Shown here: positions 32,301 through 42,413 of the stretch, in pieces
Numbering within the stretch: the stretch's first letter is position 1
Layout of the letters: every line of letters begins with the position of its first letter
NCBI GenBank assembly: GCA_023212725.1
Contig: JALBYF010000013.1
Location: 186,001-250,000, forward strand
Source: Tranzscheliella williamsii
Taxonomy: Eukaryota > Basidiomycota > Ustilaginomycetes > Ustilaginales > Ustilaginaceae
Direction: 5' to 3'
DNA: 64,000 nt
Notes under the pieces: generated by a model
Seen by the model: only the letters and a program-made list of their open reading frames with translations
The model's database searches: none
Told to the model about the DNA's origin: nothing
Position numbers and translations under genes: made by a program

Positions 32301-34716
32301 TGAGCTCGGCCTTGCTTCCGTCCTCGACGACACGCATGGCGCGCGCGGTCTCATGGCTCGGCTGGTCGAGGCCCGTGCTGCCATCTGTCGCGCTCTCCTC
32401 CGCTTCTCCGCTTACATGTCCTTCGGGTGCCGAGTTGCAAAGCACCGATTTAGTAATGTCCCACGTGCGATCGATGAGCCGTTCCGCGTCCTCCACTGCT
32501 GCTTTGTACAGGGTTCTATCCAGTGGCGACAGACTGTCCAATCTGAGGGACGAGAAGAGTTCCTGCAGGGTGATCAGCGTGCCATGAATCGGATGCGAGG
32601 TCGCAGCGGCCAGGAGGTCGCCAGCTTCGGCCACGCTAAGCTGATAGGAAAGGAAGCCGAAGAGGTCGAAGACCAGGGACAGCGTGGGATGTTCGCACGC
32701 CCGCGCATTGCTTTCCTGAGTGACGCCAGCGAGACTGAGCAGCGAGGCTGGCTTGTGTTTGAGTTGCTGCATGTAGATCTGTCTGTATAGCTGCACCAGC
32801 CTGGACGCGGCAGCGGACTCAAAGTCCCGCGTGCTGGTCATAAGCTTGGCAGCACGCCCCAGGATGCGCTTTGCTGCCTCGGTACTATCTTCCAGACCGG
32901 CGAGAGGAGCGGGGAAACGAGCGAGCATGGTCAGTGCCCGGATCTGAATGTCGTCGTACGTGCTTTCGGAGCACGCCAGTAGTAAGCGCACCAAAACGGG
33001 CGTGATGAGGTGCAAGGCAAACGGAAACTCTTGAACAAACACCTGCTTGGACTTGGAGAGCGACATGCCAGCGTTCTTGGTCAGTCCCTTGGCGCCAACT
33101 GCGTGTTGCTGCGAAAACGTCGGGTCGATGCCGCTTTCAAGCATCAGGTCGAGGAAGGTGAGCGCCGTGATACAAGCCTGATACGAGGCCCCCGGATGTA
33201 GAGTCTTGCGTACCAGCGCAAAGATCCACTCTAGAAATGCCTGACTCGCTGAAAGGCCACCCTGCATTTTCGCCAAATTCTCTTGCTCTTCTGGATATCG
33301 CTCCTCCTCTTTTATCCTCGTGATCTTGCCAATGTCTCGAGCGAGGGCATACGTACTCGCTCTCAACCTGGTCAACAGCTTGACAAAGAACCCGCGCAGC
33401 TCGCCTCGAGCGGCGGGATTGGATATCGTAAGGCTGTATGGGAAGAACTTGCGCAGAATGCCTAGGTCGGCGGTGCTGAGTGGCGCTGCCGGGGTTTTTG
33501 ACTCGATAACGAGCGACAAGGTCGACATTTGCAGTTCAGAGTCCGATGAGAGTATACAGTCTTTCAGGAGATCGGCCGGAACCAGCACGCGCGGCACGCC
33601 GTCTGCCTCCTGCACAGAGGTAAAGTCGGGGACAAGGTCGTCAATCCGGCAGTATCCTTGGACTTTGCCGATACGGAGGATCAGGAGGACGCTCTGGATG
33701 TTGTCGTGAATGCCCAATGCCGAAGGGGACATGATACTGTCGAGCAAGACTGCAAACACACGGGCGTCCAGATCGAAGAGTGCGGATAGGTGGTAAGAGG
33801 CAAGGCCGGAGCGCAGGCGCTCACCGCCCTTCTCCAGTGTTGTGGTCAAGGGTTGCGTCCAGATCTGCGTCCACTGATGCCATTGCGCGTCCGACTGCGC
33901 TTGGGTCTTCCCGCTCGGCGCGAGCTGGCAGCCTAGATCCCTTGCCCGAGCAGAGAGAAAACTGAGTGCCAACCTTGACCTCCTGTTGGCTCCTCCATCA
34001 ACAGTCCCAAGCCCTTTGATCATGCGCTCGTAGATGGCAGAATCAGAGACATGTTTGCCGGCTGGAGTGGCCTGTAGGAAGGGTGCCGATCCATACTTGG
34101 CCATCATCACTTCCAATACGATGGGAGACTGTTTCCGATCGATCTGCAAGAGCGATCGATCCACCAAAGACGCATTGAACGGAGCCTGATGTGGGTATGG
34201 CAGCCAAGAGTCGGCTCTGGATGCGGGACTCTTGGATGAAATTGGTCCGTCCTGTGCGGCTCTGGAGGGGAAATAGATGGCATCGAGCAGTGAGACCATG
34301 CCCTCGAGGACCGACTTTGTGCGCGTGGAGACCTGCGTCCTTTCAGAGTGACAGGCTGACCAGATCACATTGGCGACACGAAGCTGCGAATCTGGAGGGA
34401 ACGCAGAGCACCGCGCCGATGTGTCCAGATCCGCTGCTGATGCTTGCGACAGAAGTGCGGTGGCATGTGTTGCCCATAGCCTTAGAGCGTCCAAGCCGTG
34501 CTTGAAGGTCATTGACAGCTCGTCAGACGTCTCCAGCGCCAAGTCGAGCGACCTGGTAAGAAGAGAAGCCAGCTGCGCCAGAGCGGCATCGCCTCTGGAT
34601 TGGCTGCTGCTGCCCGACGCCGAAGTAGCACTGTCTTGAGAGCGCACCGCCTCAATGTCGGCCAGTAGCCGAAGCACAGACTCGGGAGCCTCCGGGTCTG
34701 TCTTGGCCTTCACCAT
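29392..34716 (-). CDS. THADA/Trm732-like protein (DUF2428), tRNA 2'-O-methylation cofactor
   Basis: This is a single 1,774-residue frame from the ATG at 34716, without introns. It is almost wholly alpha-helical in pattern, consistent with HEAT/ARM repeats. The DUF2428 region lies near residues 815-1110, with SWRGMKEASAFLGIL, SRFKSRYWGLRNVSMMLFSS and the SAGIGYAVLALVSAQP stretch typical of THADA. Yeast Trm732 partners with the methyltransferase Trm7 to 2'-O-methylate position 32 of certain tRNAs. Human THADA is the homologue. Function here is inferred from family membership. The downstream GPI3 start codon is only 126 bp from this stop on the same strand. Confidence 0.9.
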   Translation of the reverse strand: MVKAKTDPEAPESVLRLLADIEAVRSQDSATSASGSSSQSRGDAALAQLASLLTRSLDLALETSDELSMTFKHGLDALRLWATHATALLSQASAADLDTSARCSAFPPDSQLRVANVIWSACHSERTQVSTRTKSVLEGMVSLLDAIYFPSRAAQDGPISSKSPASRADSWLPYPHQAPFNASLVDRSLLQIDRKQSPIVLEVMMAKYGSAPFLQATPAGKHVSDSAIYERMIKGLGTVDGGANRRSRLALSFLSARARDLGCQLAPSGKTQAQSDAQWHQWTQIWTQPLTTTLEKGGERLRSGLASYHLSALFDLDARVFAVLLDSIMSPSALGIHDNIQSVLLILRIGKVQGYCRIDDLVPDFTSVQEADGVPRVLVPADLLKDCILSSDSELQMSTLSLVIESKTPAAPLSTADLGILRKFFPYSLTISNPAARGELRGFFVKLLTRLRASTYALARDIGKITRIKEEERYPEEQENLAKMQGGLSASQAFLEWIFALVRKTLHPGASYQACITALTFLDLMLESGIDPTFSQQHAVGAKGLTKNAGMSLSKSKQVFVQEFPFALHLITPVLVRLLLACSESTYDDIQIRALTMLARFPAPLAGLEDSTEAAKRILGRAAKLMTSTRDFESAAASRLVQLYRQIYMQQLKHKPASLLSLAGVTQESNARACEHPTLSLVFDLFGFLSYQLSVAEAGDLLAAATSHPIHGTLITLQELFSSLRLDSLSPLDRTLYKAAVEDAERLIDRTWDITKSVLCNSAPEGHVSGEAEESATDGSTGLDQPSHETARAMRVVEDGSKAELMQSQEDSNAGPKHQVILSYSWRGMKEASAFLGILVSTTLQRPSRPGGKKADAAPEAATAWKDVYSAALIEQVGARFNLWLTQVRHRGAFSTIYPAYCNAASAIVRSQDAEISFLPEQWIVSFLNAVAQPGSRLSITRRSAGIGYAVLALVSAQPNQHDSTVLQSTVRRLIEIANDSPLEVDTMPVASIHALNILRVLVMDGALSDHMTPYLGSLLELTISRFKSRYWGLRNVSMMLFSSLCIRIFGSRNINKNSKDARMPIEEFFVAYPNTDSFFRGILSHDASVQDLADSGAESSIFSILMLFSRMQAPETCPSKADDVLKMQDYRDMLSACLGHSVWKVREVAAKAYAAFVPLTECGRLATHMVEQATQARSQNALHGRLLAVQRLLKSLGESEAPTTAFEADMQSLADTLAANTTTFLEHNRCPVTQAAYLEVVQDYAGARQAAFSACSSSILDNVVPWINAFLSATADPETLIHRVRAPGGPALLAVSARLLLQVASRAAESRTSAGSSFMTTCAQLLASPSADVRFSVLEALVGDDGIASLGRAAAQAPEGMAEVVKALHGTTKREDQGIWHRVHAAEVLHSLAAQRDVRAQSVLACVADSGPALLDEACQIAEIAHCTTCVPLREALLPYLANLCSVLVADRPSEAVWELTERWAAMVTACADEYQSVQSREAAVQAMRALGGVLFPAHTAAAMGVGRSSRALFNTRFAAVALLTDDDEDVRLEAAALVGETIAAGFADPHAHASKREALRSVAKRAGASPDVSTDWAWAWMTDFYTQRAAGSTPVPADFWAEFLWTQLLPPQAALDKAFDEAFAASTLLFVEERPNQFRDPEADIRRFATFARLCPPAETDRTAAAARIVHNLKRLQTALMADITHDPVATHMLAIRLLLALDVVINCGGKDAAAEAIPAAVAISQRLVLDVPPFTADTPPDAAVLERSSTPSSPPPSSEQIADTPARLHIA

Positions 34717-35104
34717 GGCGGGCAGAGTGCTGATCGGTACTGTAGAGATGAGGGTGCAACATCGAAAAGCTCAGACCGAACCTCTTATTTTCGGTGGATT
34801 CGCAGTTGTTCTTTCTTTTCTGATGGTCAGCCGCGATTTATTTTTTGAGCCTCCACGCCAGGCAATCATCGAGCTTCTTATCGGCCGACTGTCAGTTGGA
34901 CTCCATGACGACAGTAACGCTTGCCAACTCAGCCTATTGGCGGTGAAGACGAGTCTACTTGCAATGCTATACATGGGATGACATGTCTGAGTGGCTACGT
35001 AGAGGCTAAATCCATCACAGAGTAGGGGCAGACTCCTAACCGTTGAGCCGGGGCAGAGGAGTGGCATGAGTTTCATTGGATGCAAAGTGTAGGAAATGGC
35101 TGGA
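34717..35104. other. Intergenic between THADA-like and YIP1 genes
   Basis: This 388-base gap holds the THADA-like promoter and the YIP1 3' end. A segment near 34981-35060 looks superficially like tRNA arms but lacks a T arm, so I call nothing. Confidence 0.5.
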
Positions 35105-36037
35105 TCACGGACCAACATCAAACACACTGAGCAGCGCAAAGCAGGCGTAGAACAGGCCGACAGGGTAGGCTACCAGCAACCGCTGTTCTGAGAGACGCAG
35201 GATCGATACGAAGATGCCTGACGCGGATGTGGAGCACCACAGGATAAAAAGCGGCGAGACAATGTAGCCAATGAAGGAGCTGCGAGTAATAGAACCATGG
35301 CGCGGTCAGTATCGATGCAATCGACGATCGAAAGTCGGAGACAGAGTCACTTACTCTAGACGGACGACAATGCTAGCCGTACTCAATATGCAAAGGGGAA
35401 GAAGGCAGTATCCCAAGACGGATGCTACTCGATAGGCGTCGATTCCGCCTTCGCTCATCAGGTTCAGAAGCGTATAGATGCTGACAGCGCCCAGCAGGGC
35501 TACACCGTAGACATAGCCGAACTGGCTCTTTCCAGCGAGGAGGAGTGTCATGCCGAAGATAAAGCAGAAGAGCAGCGGCCCAGCGAGGTCGGCGTCGTCC
35601 ATCATATGGGCATCCTTGGCATGGCCGGCCGAATAGCGGTGCAAGGGATTGAGCACCGTCAGAGTTTTGTCGATGATGTGGCCAATGTTGATGCCCAGCT
35701 CTTCCATGAGCGGAGGCTCGTCAGGAAAGCCTCCGGTGCCAAACGCCGACCAGAAGCCCATCTGGGAGCTCATCATGGCGTGTGCTGCTGACCCAGATGC
35801 GTAGCCGGCGGCCGACGACATGTTGCCTTCAAGCGAAGGCCTCGCATTACTGCCCGTGGCGTACCCGTCGTGGCCTGTGCCGGTAGAGTAATACGATGAA
35901 GGATGGTTCTCCGCTGGATTACTGTAGAAATCCAACGGATTCGAAGCTTGGCCTGGCGACGTGACTTGCGGTCCCTTTGACGGCCCTGTAGGTTGGCCGT
36001 ATCCGTACGGCGATGAAGAATCAAAGATTGCCGACAT
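35105..36037 (-). CDS. YIP1: YIP1 family Rab-interacting membrane protein
   Basis: Exon 1 runs from the ATG at 36037 (MSAIFDSSSPYG) to 35355 and exon 2 from 35279 to 35105. The intron is 75 nt (GTAAGT...CTCGCAG, phase 2). The product has 285 residues. The N-terminus is Gly/Ser/Tyr-rich and the conserved EELGINIGHIIDKTLTVLNP core precedes about five membrane segments. Exon 2 supplies the last segments and a C-terminus resembling other Yip1 proteins (LLVAYPVGLFYACFALLSVF). Yip1 binds Ypt1/Ypt31-type Rab GTPases and supports COPII vesicle formation between ER and Golgi. The open frame reaches 36061 only through a GTG. Confidence 0.93.
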
Positions 36038-36486
36038 CCCGAGCCGAGCACTAGAGTGCACAGTAAGGTGGCGATCGTGTCGTGGACGCGAGTCGTATGT
36101 GTAGCTGCGAGGTCGACAATGAACAGACGTTGAAGGGCGGGTTGATCCAAGCGTGTCCGTGCTGGCCGGCGCCTGAACCTCCCTTCAAGCTGGCTGTCTA
36201 ACACCCGAGTTCCCTACTTCTCTAGACGTTGTTTGGGCCGTCTCTTTCGCACGAGAAACATCGCAACCGTCGTACTCGTTCTGTGAGGTCTCTCGCCTGG
36301 ATTTTGGAAATTTCACCTCAAAAATTCAGATGCCTGCTATGAGTTGCGCTACACTGTGAAATTGCCGCCAGGGCTGGACGACTGGACGACTGCGCTTCAG
36401 CCTCGCCATCCTCCGTTTCGACTACGACGACATCGTACCCCTCAGATCGCACAGCATCGTCGCCCGAGGAAGAGCGGACCGCCACC
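36038..36486. promoter_or_regulatory. Divergent promoter region of YIP1 and NSA2
   Basis: The 449 bases between two divergent start codons should carry both promoters. Only short unsupported frames are present. Confidence 0.55.
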
Positions 36487-37371
36487 ATGCCGCAGGTAAG
36501 AAAAACTGCGCGCTCCGCCACACTGCTAGTGCAGTTGAAAGAGCGCTTGAGTACTGACTAGCCCTTTTGCTCTGTGCTCACTGCCTTGTAGAACGATTAC
36601 ATTGAAGAGCATATCCGCCGCCATGGCCGGAGGCTCGATCATGAGGAGAGGCAGCGGAAGAAGGCGGCGCGAGAGGTGCACAAGGCGTCGGCTGTTGCGC
36701 AGAAGGTGACCGGCTTGAAGGCCAAGATGCTGAACAAGAAGCGCAGAAACGAAAAGATCCAGATGAAGAAGACGCTCAAGGCGCACGAGGAGCGCGACGT
36801 CAAGCAGGCATCCACCTCATCCGACCCGAACACTGCACTGCCTACCTACTTGCTCGACCGAGAGGGACAGAAGGACGCCAAAGCGCTCTCGTCTGCCGTC
36901 AAGGAGAGGAGAAAGGACAAGGCGGCGCGCTACTCGGTGCCGTTGCCGTCGGTCAGGGGTATTGCCGAGGACGAGGCGTTCAAGGTGATCAAGACGGGCA
37001 AGCGCAAGCAGAAGGGGTGGAAGCGGATGGTGACCAAGCCCACGTTTGTCGGCGAGAGCTTCACCAGAAAGCCGCCGAAGCTCGAGCGCTTCATCCGGCC
37101 CATGGGCCTGCGCTTCAACAAGGCGCACGTCACGCATCCCGAGCTCAAGGCCTCGTTCAACCTCCCCATCGTCGGCGTCAAGAAGAACCCGCAGAGTCCG
37201 TTGTATACCCAGCTCGGCGTGCTCACCAAGGGCACCATCCTCGAAGTCAACGTCTCCGAGCTCGGCATGACCACCACCACCGGCAAAGTTGTCTGGGGCA
37301 AGTACGCCCAAGTCACCAACAATCCCGAGAACGACGGCTGCGTCAACGCCGTCCTTCTCCTCTCGCAGTAG
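36487..37371 (+). CDS. NSA2: Ribosome biogenesis protein NSA2
   Basis: The first exon is only nine coding bases, ATG CCG CAG (36487-36495). A 96-nt intron (GTAAGA...TTGTAG, with a CTGAC-type branch site) follows, then exon 2 at 36592-37371. The spliced product has 262 residues and begins [15 protein letters not shown], as NSA2 does across eukaryotes. The lysine/arginine-rich N-terminal helix and the eS8-like beta domain are well conserved ([60 protein letters not shown]). Nsa2 is needed for pre-60S maturation in the nucleolus. Without the mini-exon the frame would start at an internal Met about 28 codons into exon 2. Confidence 0.96.
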
Positions 37372-37579
37372 AGCCCTTTCATCAGAGGTCCAGCCATGTC
37401 CTGCCCCGTCTCCCCTGTACACTAGCATTGCACCGTCGCGACACACTGTCTCCTGCCATCCGTCCCAGAGCTATCATTTGCGTGCGCACCAGATGCAGGC
37501 GGGAACAATGGGTCGAGTTGCGAGTAACGTGGATGCGGGTACAAATACAGATGGGCCGGCTGAGCGTGGGTGCGGGGGC

Positions 37580-39205
37580 TCAGGAGTCGAGGTCCATTTG
37601 GTCGGTGGGGGCCAAGTGGGCGGAGAGGTCGACGGGCTGGGCGCCGCGGTGGGGGGGGTGTGGGGAGATGTCGAGTGGATGATGCGGTGGGGGTGCAGGC
37701 GAAAGCGGAGGGAAGCGGGTGTCGAAGGTGGAGGGGGCGGGGAAGTACGAGCTGGAGAGGGAGGATTGCTGTGCGTAGAGGGGACTGCCGCGGGGATGCG
37801 GGGTGGGGGCGGACTGGGTGGGCGTGGTGTCGTGCGGGGCCGCGCCACCCCAGGCGAACGCGGGAGGCGGCAGGCTCGCTTGCGACACCGCCCCCGCCGT
37901 CCCCGCGCCGCCATCCACAGCCGTCGCCTGCAGCACCTCGTGCGGATCCTTCCACAGGATCAGCGCACCGCGCGTCTCGTCTGCATGGATCGGCGACGCA
38001 TAGCCAGACGACGCCGGGCTCGACTGCCCCGACCGCCGCCGCCCACTCAACAACGAGCCCAGCGTAGGCAGCCCTCCCATCCCGCCCGACCTCCGGCCCG
38101 TCCGCTTCGACCGGCTCGTCCCACCACCACTCAGCCCGGGCCGAGCCGTCGACGCAGCATTGTCCCGCTCCGAAGTGCCAGTGATCACCGCGCGACTGTG
38201 CGCCTCGAGCTTCTCGATAAGCTCGTGGTTGATGAACAAGCCGGATGAGTCAGCTTGGCTCTCGGTCGGGGCGTCTGCTTCAGACGCCTTGTCCGAGTCC
38301 GCCTCGCTCCTCCCGTCGCTTTCCGACGAGGTATCATCAAGGCTTGTTACGACGATCCTATCTGGCTCCACTTCGTAGCTGGTGGGTGCCTTCCGCAGCC
38401 TCATATCCGTGTCTTCGACATCGAGCGAATTGGCGCGCTTCATCGGAATCGCATTCTCCGATACTGCCATCGGCTGCCTCGGCGACGATGGCGGTGGGAA
38501 AGCGGCACGATTTGCTGGGCTGGGAGAGGTTGGCGGCGCCGGAGCGACGGCGTGCTGATATGTGGGATAAGCGGGGGAGCCTAGGTCATAGCTCCTTGCG
38601 GCGCCTTTGGTTGGACTCGAGGGCGGCACAGGCGGGGCAGACGCGTTGGGCATGCCGGAAAGCAGGGCGGACGAAAGCGAAGAGCTAAGGCCAAACGTAC
38701 CCGTCACGCCACTGTTGGTCCTGGCGCCCCACGTTGGATCTGTACGGGCGTCCGGGGCCGACGAGCCAAAAGATGCCGGATCGATCTGCATTCCAGCAAA
38801 TTTGCCGTACGTCTGCCTGTCTTCCTGTGTTTCCACATGTGCTCGCTTCGCTGGCCGGGCGAATGCGGCTAGATCATCTGCATGGTTACCAACGCCTGGA
38901 ACGCCGTATAGCGCCGGCGGACTCGTACTGGCACTGGCGGCGGCGAAGGCAGGCCAGTCGTGGTCGCCATCCGAATCCGACAGATCCTCAACACCCCAGC
39001 CACAGGCACTGGACGAGTTGCGCGGGACGAGCTGTGGCGAGACAGGGTTGACTATCGAAGGCACATCTCCGGCCTCCACCGCCGATTTGGTGTCAGACAC
39101 TCGGCTGCGTTTCTTCCTGGCGCTGAGGGGCGAACCAGCAATGGCAAAGCTGGATGGCCCCGGAGTCGATGGCCCGGCTGATAGCCAAGACGACATCCCG
39201 GACAT
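37580..39205 (-). CDS. Unrecognised Ser/Pro-rich protein
   Basis: A 541-residue frame starts at an ATG at 39205 and has no recognised domain. Most of it is low-complexity Ser/Pro/Ala/Gly with charged patches. Three stretches look more constrained: KAPTSYEVEPDRIVVTSLDD, LFINHELIEKLEAHSRAVIT (a likely helix), and GALILWKDPHEVLQ. The C-terminus is rich in Pro and His. It is probably a disordered regulatory or scaffold protein. The frame is real in the sense that it is the longest and has codon bias like its neighbours, but antisense frames here are also long because of GC-rich sequence. Confidence 0.6.
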   Translation of the reverse strand: MSGMSSWLSAGPSTPGPSSFAIAGSPLSARKKRSRVSDTKSAVEAGDVPSIVNPVSPQLVPRNSSSACGWGVEDLSDSDGDHDWPAFAAASASTSPPALYGVPGVGNHADDLAAFARPAKRAHVETQEDRQTYGKFAGMQIDPASFGSSAPDARTDPTWGARTNSGVTGTFGLSSSLSSALLSGMPNASAPPVPPSSPTKGAARSYDLGSPAYPTYQHAVAPAPPTSPSPANRAAFPPPSSPRQPMAVSENAIPMKRANSLDVEDTDMRLRKAPTSYEVEPDRIVVTSLDDTSSESDGRSEADSDKASEADAPTESQADSSGLFINHELIEKLEAHSRAVITGTSERDNAASTARPGLSGGGTSRSKRTGRRSGGMGGLPTLGSLLSGRRRSGQSSPASSGYASPIHADETRGALILWKDPHEVLQATAVDGGAGTAGAVSQASLPPPAFAWGGAAPHDTTPTQSAPTPHPRGSPLYAQQSSLSSSYFPAPSTFDTRFPPLSPAPPPHHPLDISPHPPHRGAQPVDLSAHLAPTDQMDLDS

Positions 39206-39852
39206 GCTAGCCGGACGTGTGCTGAGGAGTTGAAAGTAGACTGGTGGCGAAAACGAGTGGTAATGGTCAAGCCGGGCCTCGGCGGCCGTCGTCGCGTCGT
39301 TGTGTCAGGAAAGAAGAGGCATCAGACAAACAGCATGCGAAGCCAGTGGACCTGTGCCCCCTTCCCTATCTGGTACTTTATGCTCTGGGGCGGCGCCAAG
39401 GATGTTCGGTGATGGTGTTGGGGTTAGCCTGGAACACACGAACGATGGGGCCCTTGGAAATAAGCAAACGGAGGACCCTTAACGGGGTGATCTTTGATAT
39501 ACAGATGCGTAACTTGGCGGCCGTCTGGAATCCAACAAAATTTCGAAACCTGCCCGCTTGAAACTTCTGGAAGCATTCATCGAGTAAGTTACTTCGAAAT
39601 CAATCCGCATCTGATTTGCATGCCCGATTGCTCGCCCATCGATAAAGCACAGGCACAAAGAAAATGTAACAGTCTGATTCTCTTGGTCCTTTTGGCGAGC
39701 AGCCCGATGCAAGTGCTAAGAAGATGCAAACACAGTTTCATGAGACTTAGGAACGTCGTCAGGGTCTGGCTTTGCTGTCGTTCTGATTGTACAATGGACG
39801 TGCGATGAAGTGGCATTGCACAAGACGTGAAGTACTAGTGCGAGGGAAGGTC
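39206..39852. other. Intergenic between the unknown gene and the ArfGAP gene
   Basis: About 650 bases hold the promoter of the upstream - strand gene and the 3' end of the ArfGAP gene. A 104-codon + frame (39494-39808) lacks family features and is not called. Confidence 0.5.
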
Positions 39853-41063
39853 TTACTTGAAATCTCCCCAGATGTCGGCGAAAGCATCGCTTTTTGGTGG
39901 TGCAGCTTTCGCTTGCGGTTGGGTGTTGCCCGTACCCCAGACATCCTGGGTATCGAACAGGCTGCTACCTGCAGGTCCGGTCGTTGATGGCTGCGACGAC
40001 GTTGACCAGGGATTGGAGGCCATCGTGGGAGCAGGCTTGGCCGAGGCGCCACTGGAGGACAGATCCAAGCCACCGAAGCTGGAGTTGAGACCTCCGAGCC
40101 CTCCACCTGACGCTGCTGAAAACCCGGTGTCGGAGAAAGAGCCAAAGTCGCCGAAGCTGGAGTTCTGCGCAGCTACGGACGGTGCGGCAGCGGGTGGCGA
40201 CTTGGCCGCAAAGAGGCTCATAATGTCGTTCTTGCCCTTAGCGCCTCCCGACGTCGCTCCCTCCCGGGTTGGACTAATCGCTGCACCGGCCGAGGACGAT
40301 GGCTCGTGCCAGTCCAAGTCAAAAATGCCGCCTCCCCCGCCGGCTGCTTTCGGAGCTTCTGGGACGGATTTAGCGGCAGGCCGAGAGGCGGTGTTGGAAG
40401 CCATAGCTGGGGAAGGGTCGTCGAGCAGGTCGATCGCTTTGGCAGGCGCCTTGAGCGGCGCGGCGACGGGCCGAGACGAAGGCTGCGGAGAAGTGACGTT
40501 GGAAGCAGACCCGGAAGCGGGGCCGGCACCGCCGGCAGCGGTAGCACCACCGTCAAGCACAGCCGGGTCAGGAGGCGGTGGACCTTCCTTGGCCCATCTG
40601 CGAGAATCATACTTGCTCCGAATAAATGACTCGATCTTGTGATCCGGCGGAACATGGCCGCTCTTGAGATGCGCTTCCCAGTACAAGTTGCATCTTCGGT
40701 TTCCCCACTTCTGCATAGATTCCATCTGCTCCGGTGTCCAGATGTCAAGGTCAATGGATTTGACTAGCATGGTCAAACGAGGCACAACCCGGCGAAAAGC
40801 GAGCACAGGGGGGTCAGTAACTGGCGATGGTCATCTCTTGGCCACAACTATGCGCTGCACCTACCTTTACTGATGTGGGTGCCCATAGACCTGTGGATGC
40901 CCGAGCACCTGATACAAAGGAAGCAACCGATGTTCCAGCTGGCCCAGCGCGGGTCATTCTTCTTGCAGTCTACACAGTACTTGTTGTCGGCATGCTTGAC
41001 CAACGCTCGCAGAATCTTGGCGTTGGCCTCGGTCTGGGCCTTGGACTGTGTCGGGCGCGACAT
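39853..41063 (-). CDS. ArfGAP-domain protein (Age2/SMAP-like)
   Basis: Exon 1 runs from the ATG at 41063 ([10 protein letters not shown]) to 40865 and exon 2 from 40763 to 39853. The intron is 101 nt (GTAGGT...ATGCTAG, phase 1). The product has 369 residues. The ArfGAP zinc finger is [17 protein letters not shown] followed by [18 protein letters not shown], with the arginine finger in CSGIHR. After the junction come [20 protein letters not shown] and [12 protein letters not shown]. The C-terminal half is a Gly/Ser/Phe-rich tail with FGDF/FGSF motifs, ending in DIWGDFK, probably for coat-protein contacts. It stimulates GTP hydrolysis on Arf in Golgi and endosome traffic. Its short N-terminus and order fit Age2 or SMAP. 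Confidence 0.94.
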
Positions 41064-41594
41064 GGCTGGCCGCTCTCTTTTTTCAAGCTGGTGCAGTAAC
41101 ACCTGCCTGGCGAGATGAAAGTGTCAATGACAGTGATCAACCGTACGAGGTGCCTCGATGGACTACTGTGTTGATCAAGGTGGGAGGCGAGGCTTGGAAG
41201 AAGCGGAGACGAGGTTTGGCTTTTGGTCGCTGTGATGTGTCAAGCTGGAACTGCGCCGCTCGCCTGCATGCACACGCTGCCAGTGCGATGTTAGATTGCT
41301 AAAATGCTCACATGCACGTGGGGAACTGATGATCATGGTTTGAGCGCTAGATTGGCCCAGTTTAGACGGTGGAGCCTACAAATACAGGAGGAGAACGACA
41401 GAATCGCGGGCGGCCTGACGAGAGCAGGCGTTTGCAATGCACTAAGCCGCCAGCATTGGCTTGGGAATACGGTGACCAGAACACTTTGCGGGAAGATGGA
41501 AAACAGACGAGGAGGAGCGGAACAGCCAACGAATTGCCAAAAGAGGGCACAAGCGGAGCAAGCCAGACTGTGTGCATCTAGACGCGGCGGGTCT
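41064..41594. other. Intergenic between the ArfGAP and Med11-like genes
   Basis: These 531 bases should carry the ArfGAP promoter and the end of the Med11-like transcript. No supported gene is present; overlapping 90-105-codon frames on both strands look like chance. Confidence 0.5.
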
Positions 41595-42413
41595 TTAGTT
41601 GTCCAGTCCAGCTGCATTTAGCAAAGCGTCGAGGAGGAGCCCGTCGCTGCCTCTGCCCGCCCGTATCTTTTGCGGCAACGCAGTCTGGTCTGGGTCGACG
41701 GGCGTGTACAGTGCGTTCTTGCAAATCTCTTCCAGCGATGCTGAAAGCTGTTTCCAATTGCGTTCTCTCTCGCGAAGCGCCTGGATGCTTAGACTTGAGT
41801 TCGGGATGGAAGTCAGCGGAGTTCTAGCGGCCGTAGCGGACGAGGGGATCTTGAAGCTGGCAGCGTCCTGGCCGGATATGTCGACGAAAGCGTCGAGCAG
41901 CGAAAGGCTGTGGCCTCTGTTTGCTGAACCTGCTCTACCGGACTGTCTTGCTTCTGGGCCAACCGGCGGCGTAAGGGGGGCGAGCTGAGCGTCGCGCAGA
42001 TGCCTTACTGCCGTGCGCAGCGAGTACTGCACTTCGTTGAGGATGCCAAACCACTGTTGCGCTCTCGCTTCGAAAGCTCTTGCTCCATGGCTCGGGCCCG
42101 CCGCTGACGTAGATGCGTCTGCATCCTGCGAATCGACGGGTAGCAAAGCAGACATCGATTCTGCTGCTTGGGAAAGCAACGAAGCAAGACGCTCGTCTGT
42201 CTGCATGAGCAGCAGGATCTGCTGATCTGCCAGTTGGTTATGTCGCCTCTGCTCCGCCTCGCGTCTCACCGCAGAGGCCTCTTGTCTTTCTGCTTGGATT
42301 TGAGCGAACTTGTCTTCCACGCGCTGCTTCTGTGCCTCCATGTCAGCGTGATCCGTATAAGGCAACGACTTTTCGGCTGTGCCGATAGCAGCTGCCATCG
42401 GAATGGCCGACAT
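41595..42413 (-). CDS. Possible Mediator subunit 11
   Basis: The 272-residue frame starts at an ATG at 42413. A charged coiled-coil region (EAQKQRVEDKFAQIQAERQE) is followed by LLMQTDERLASLLSQAAESM and later QQWFGILNEVQYSLRTAVRH. The pattern of a helix with ERLASLL, a linker, and a second helix with a VQxxLRxxVRHLR motif resembles fungal Med11, a head-module subunit that links Mediator to TFIIH. The C-terminal 130 residues are variable. This assignment rests on pattern only. Another helical, coiled-coil protein remains possible. Confidence 0.5.
   Translation of the reverse strand: MSAIPMAAAIGTAEKSLPYTDHADMEAQKQRVEDKFAQIQAERQEASAVRREAEQRRHNQLADQQILLLMQTDERLASLLSQAAESMSALLPVDSQDADASTSAAGPSHGARAFEARAQQWFGILNEVQYSLRTAVRHLRDAQLAPLTPPVGPEARQSGRAGSANRGHSLSLLDAFVDISGQDAASFKIPSSATAARTPLTSIPNSSLSIQALRERERNWKQLSASLEEICKNALYTPVDPDQTALPQKIRAGRGSDGLLLDALLNAAGLDN

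Noticed and set aside
34981..35065. tRNA-like D-arm sequences (TCTGAGTGGCTACG and similar on the other strand)
   Set aside because: No T arm with TTCRANNC and no closing acceptor stem were found on either strand.
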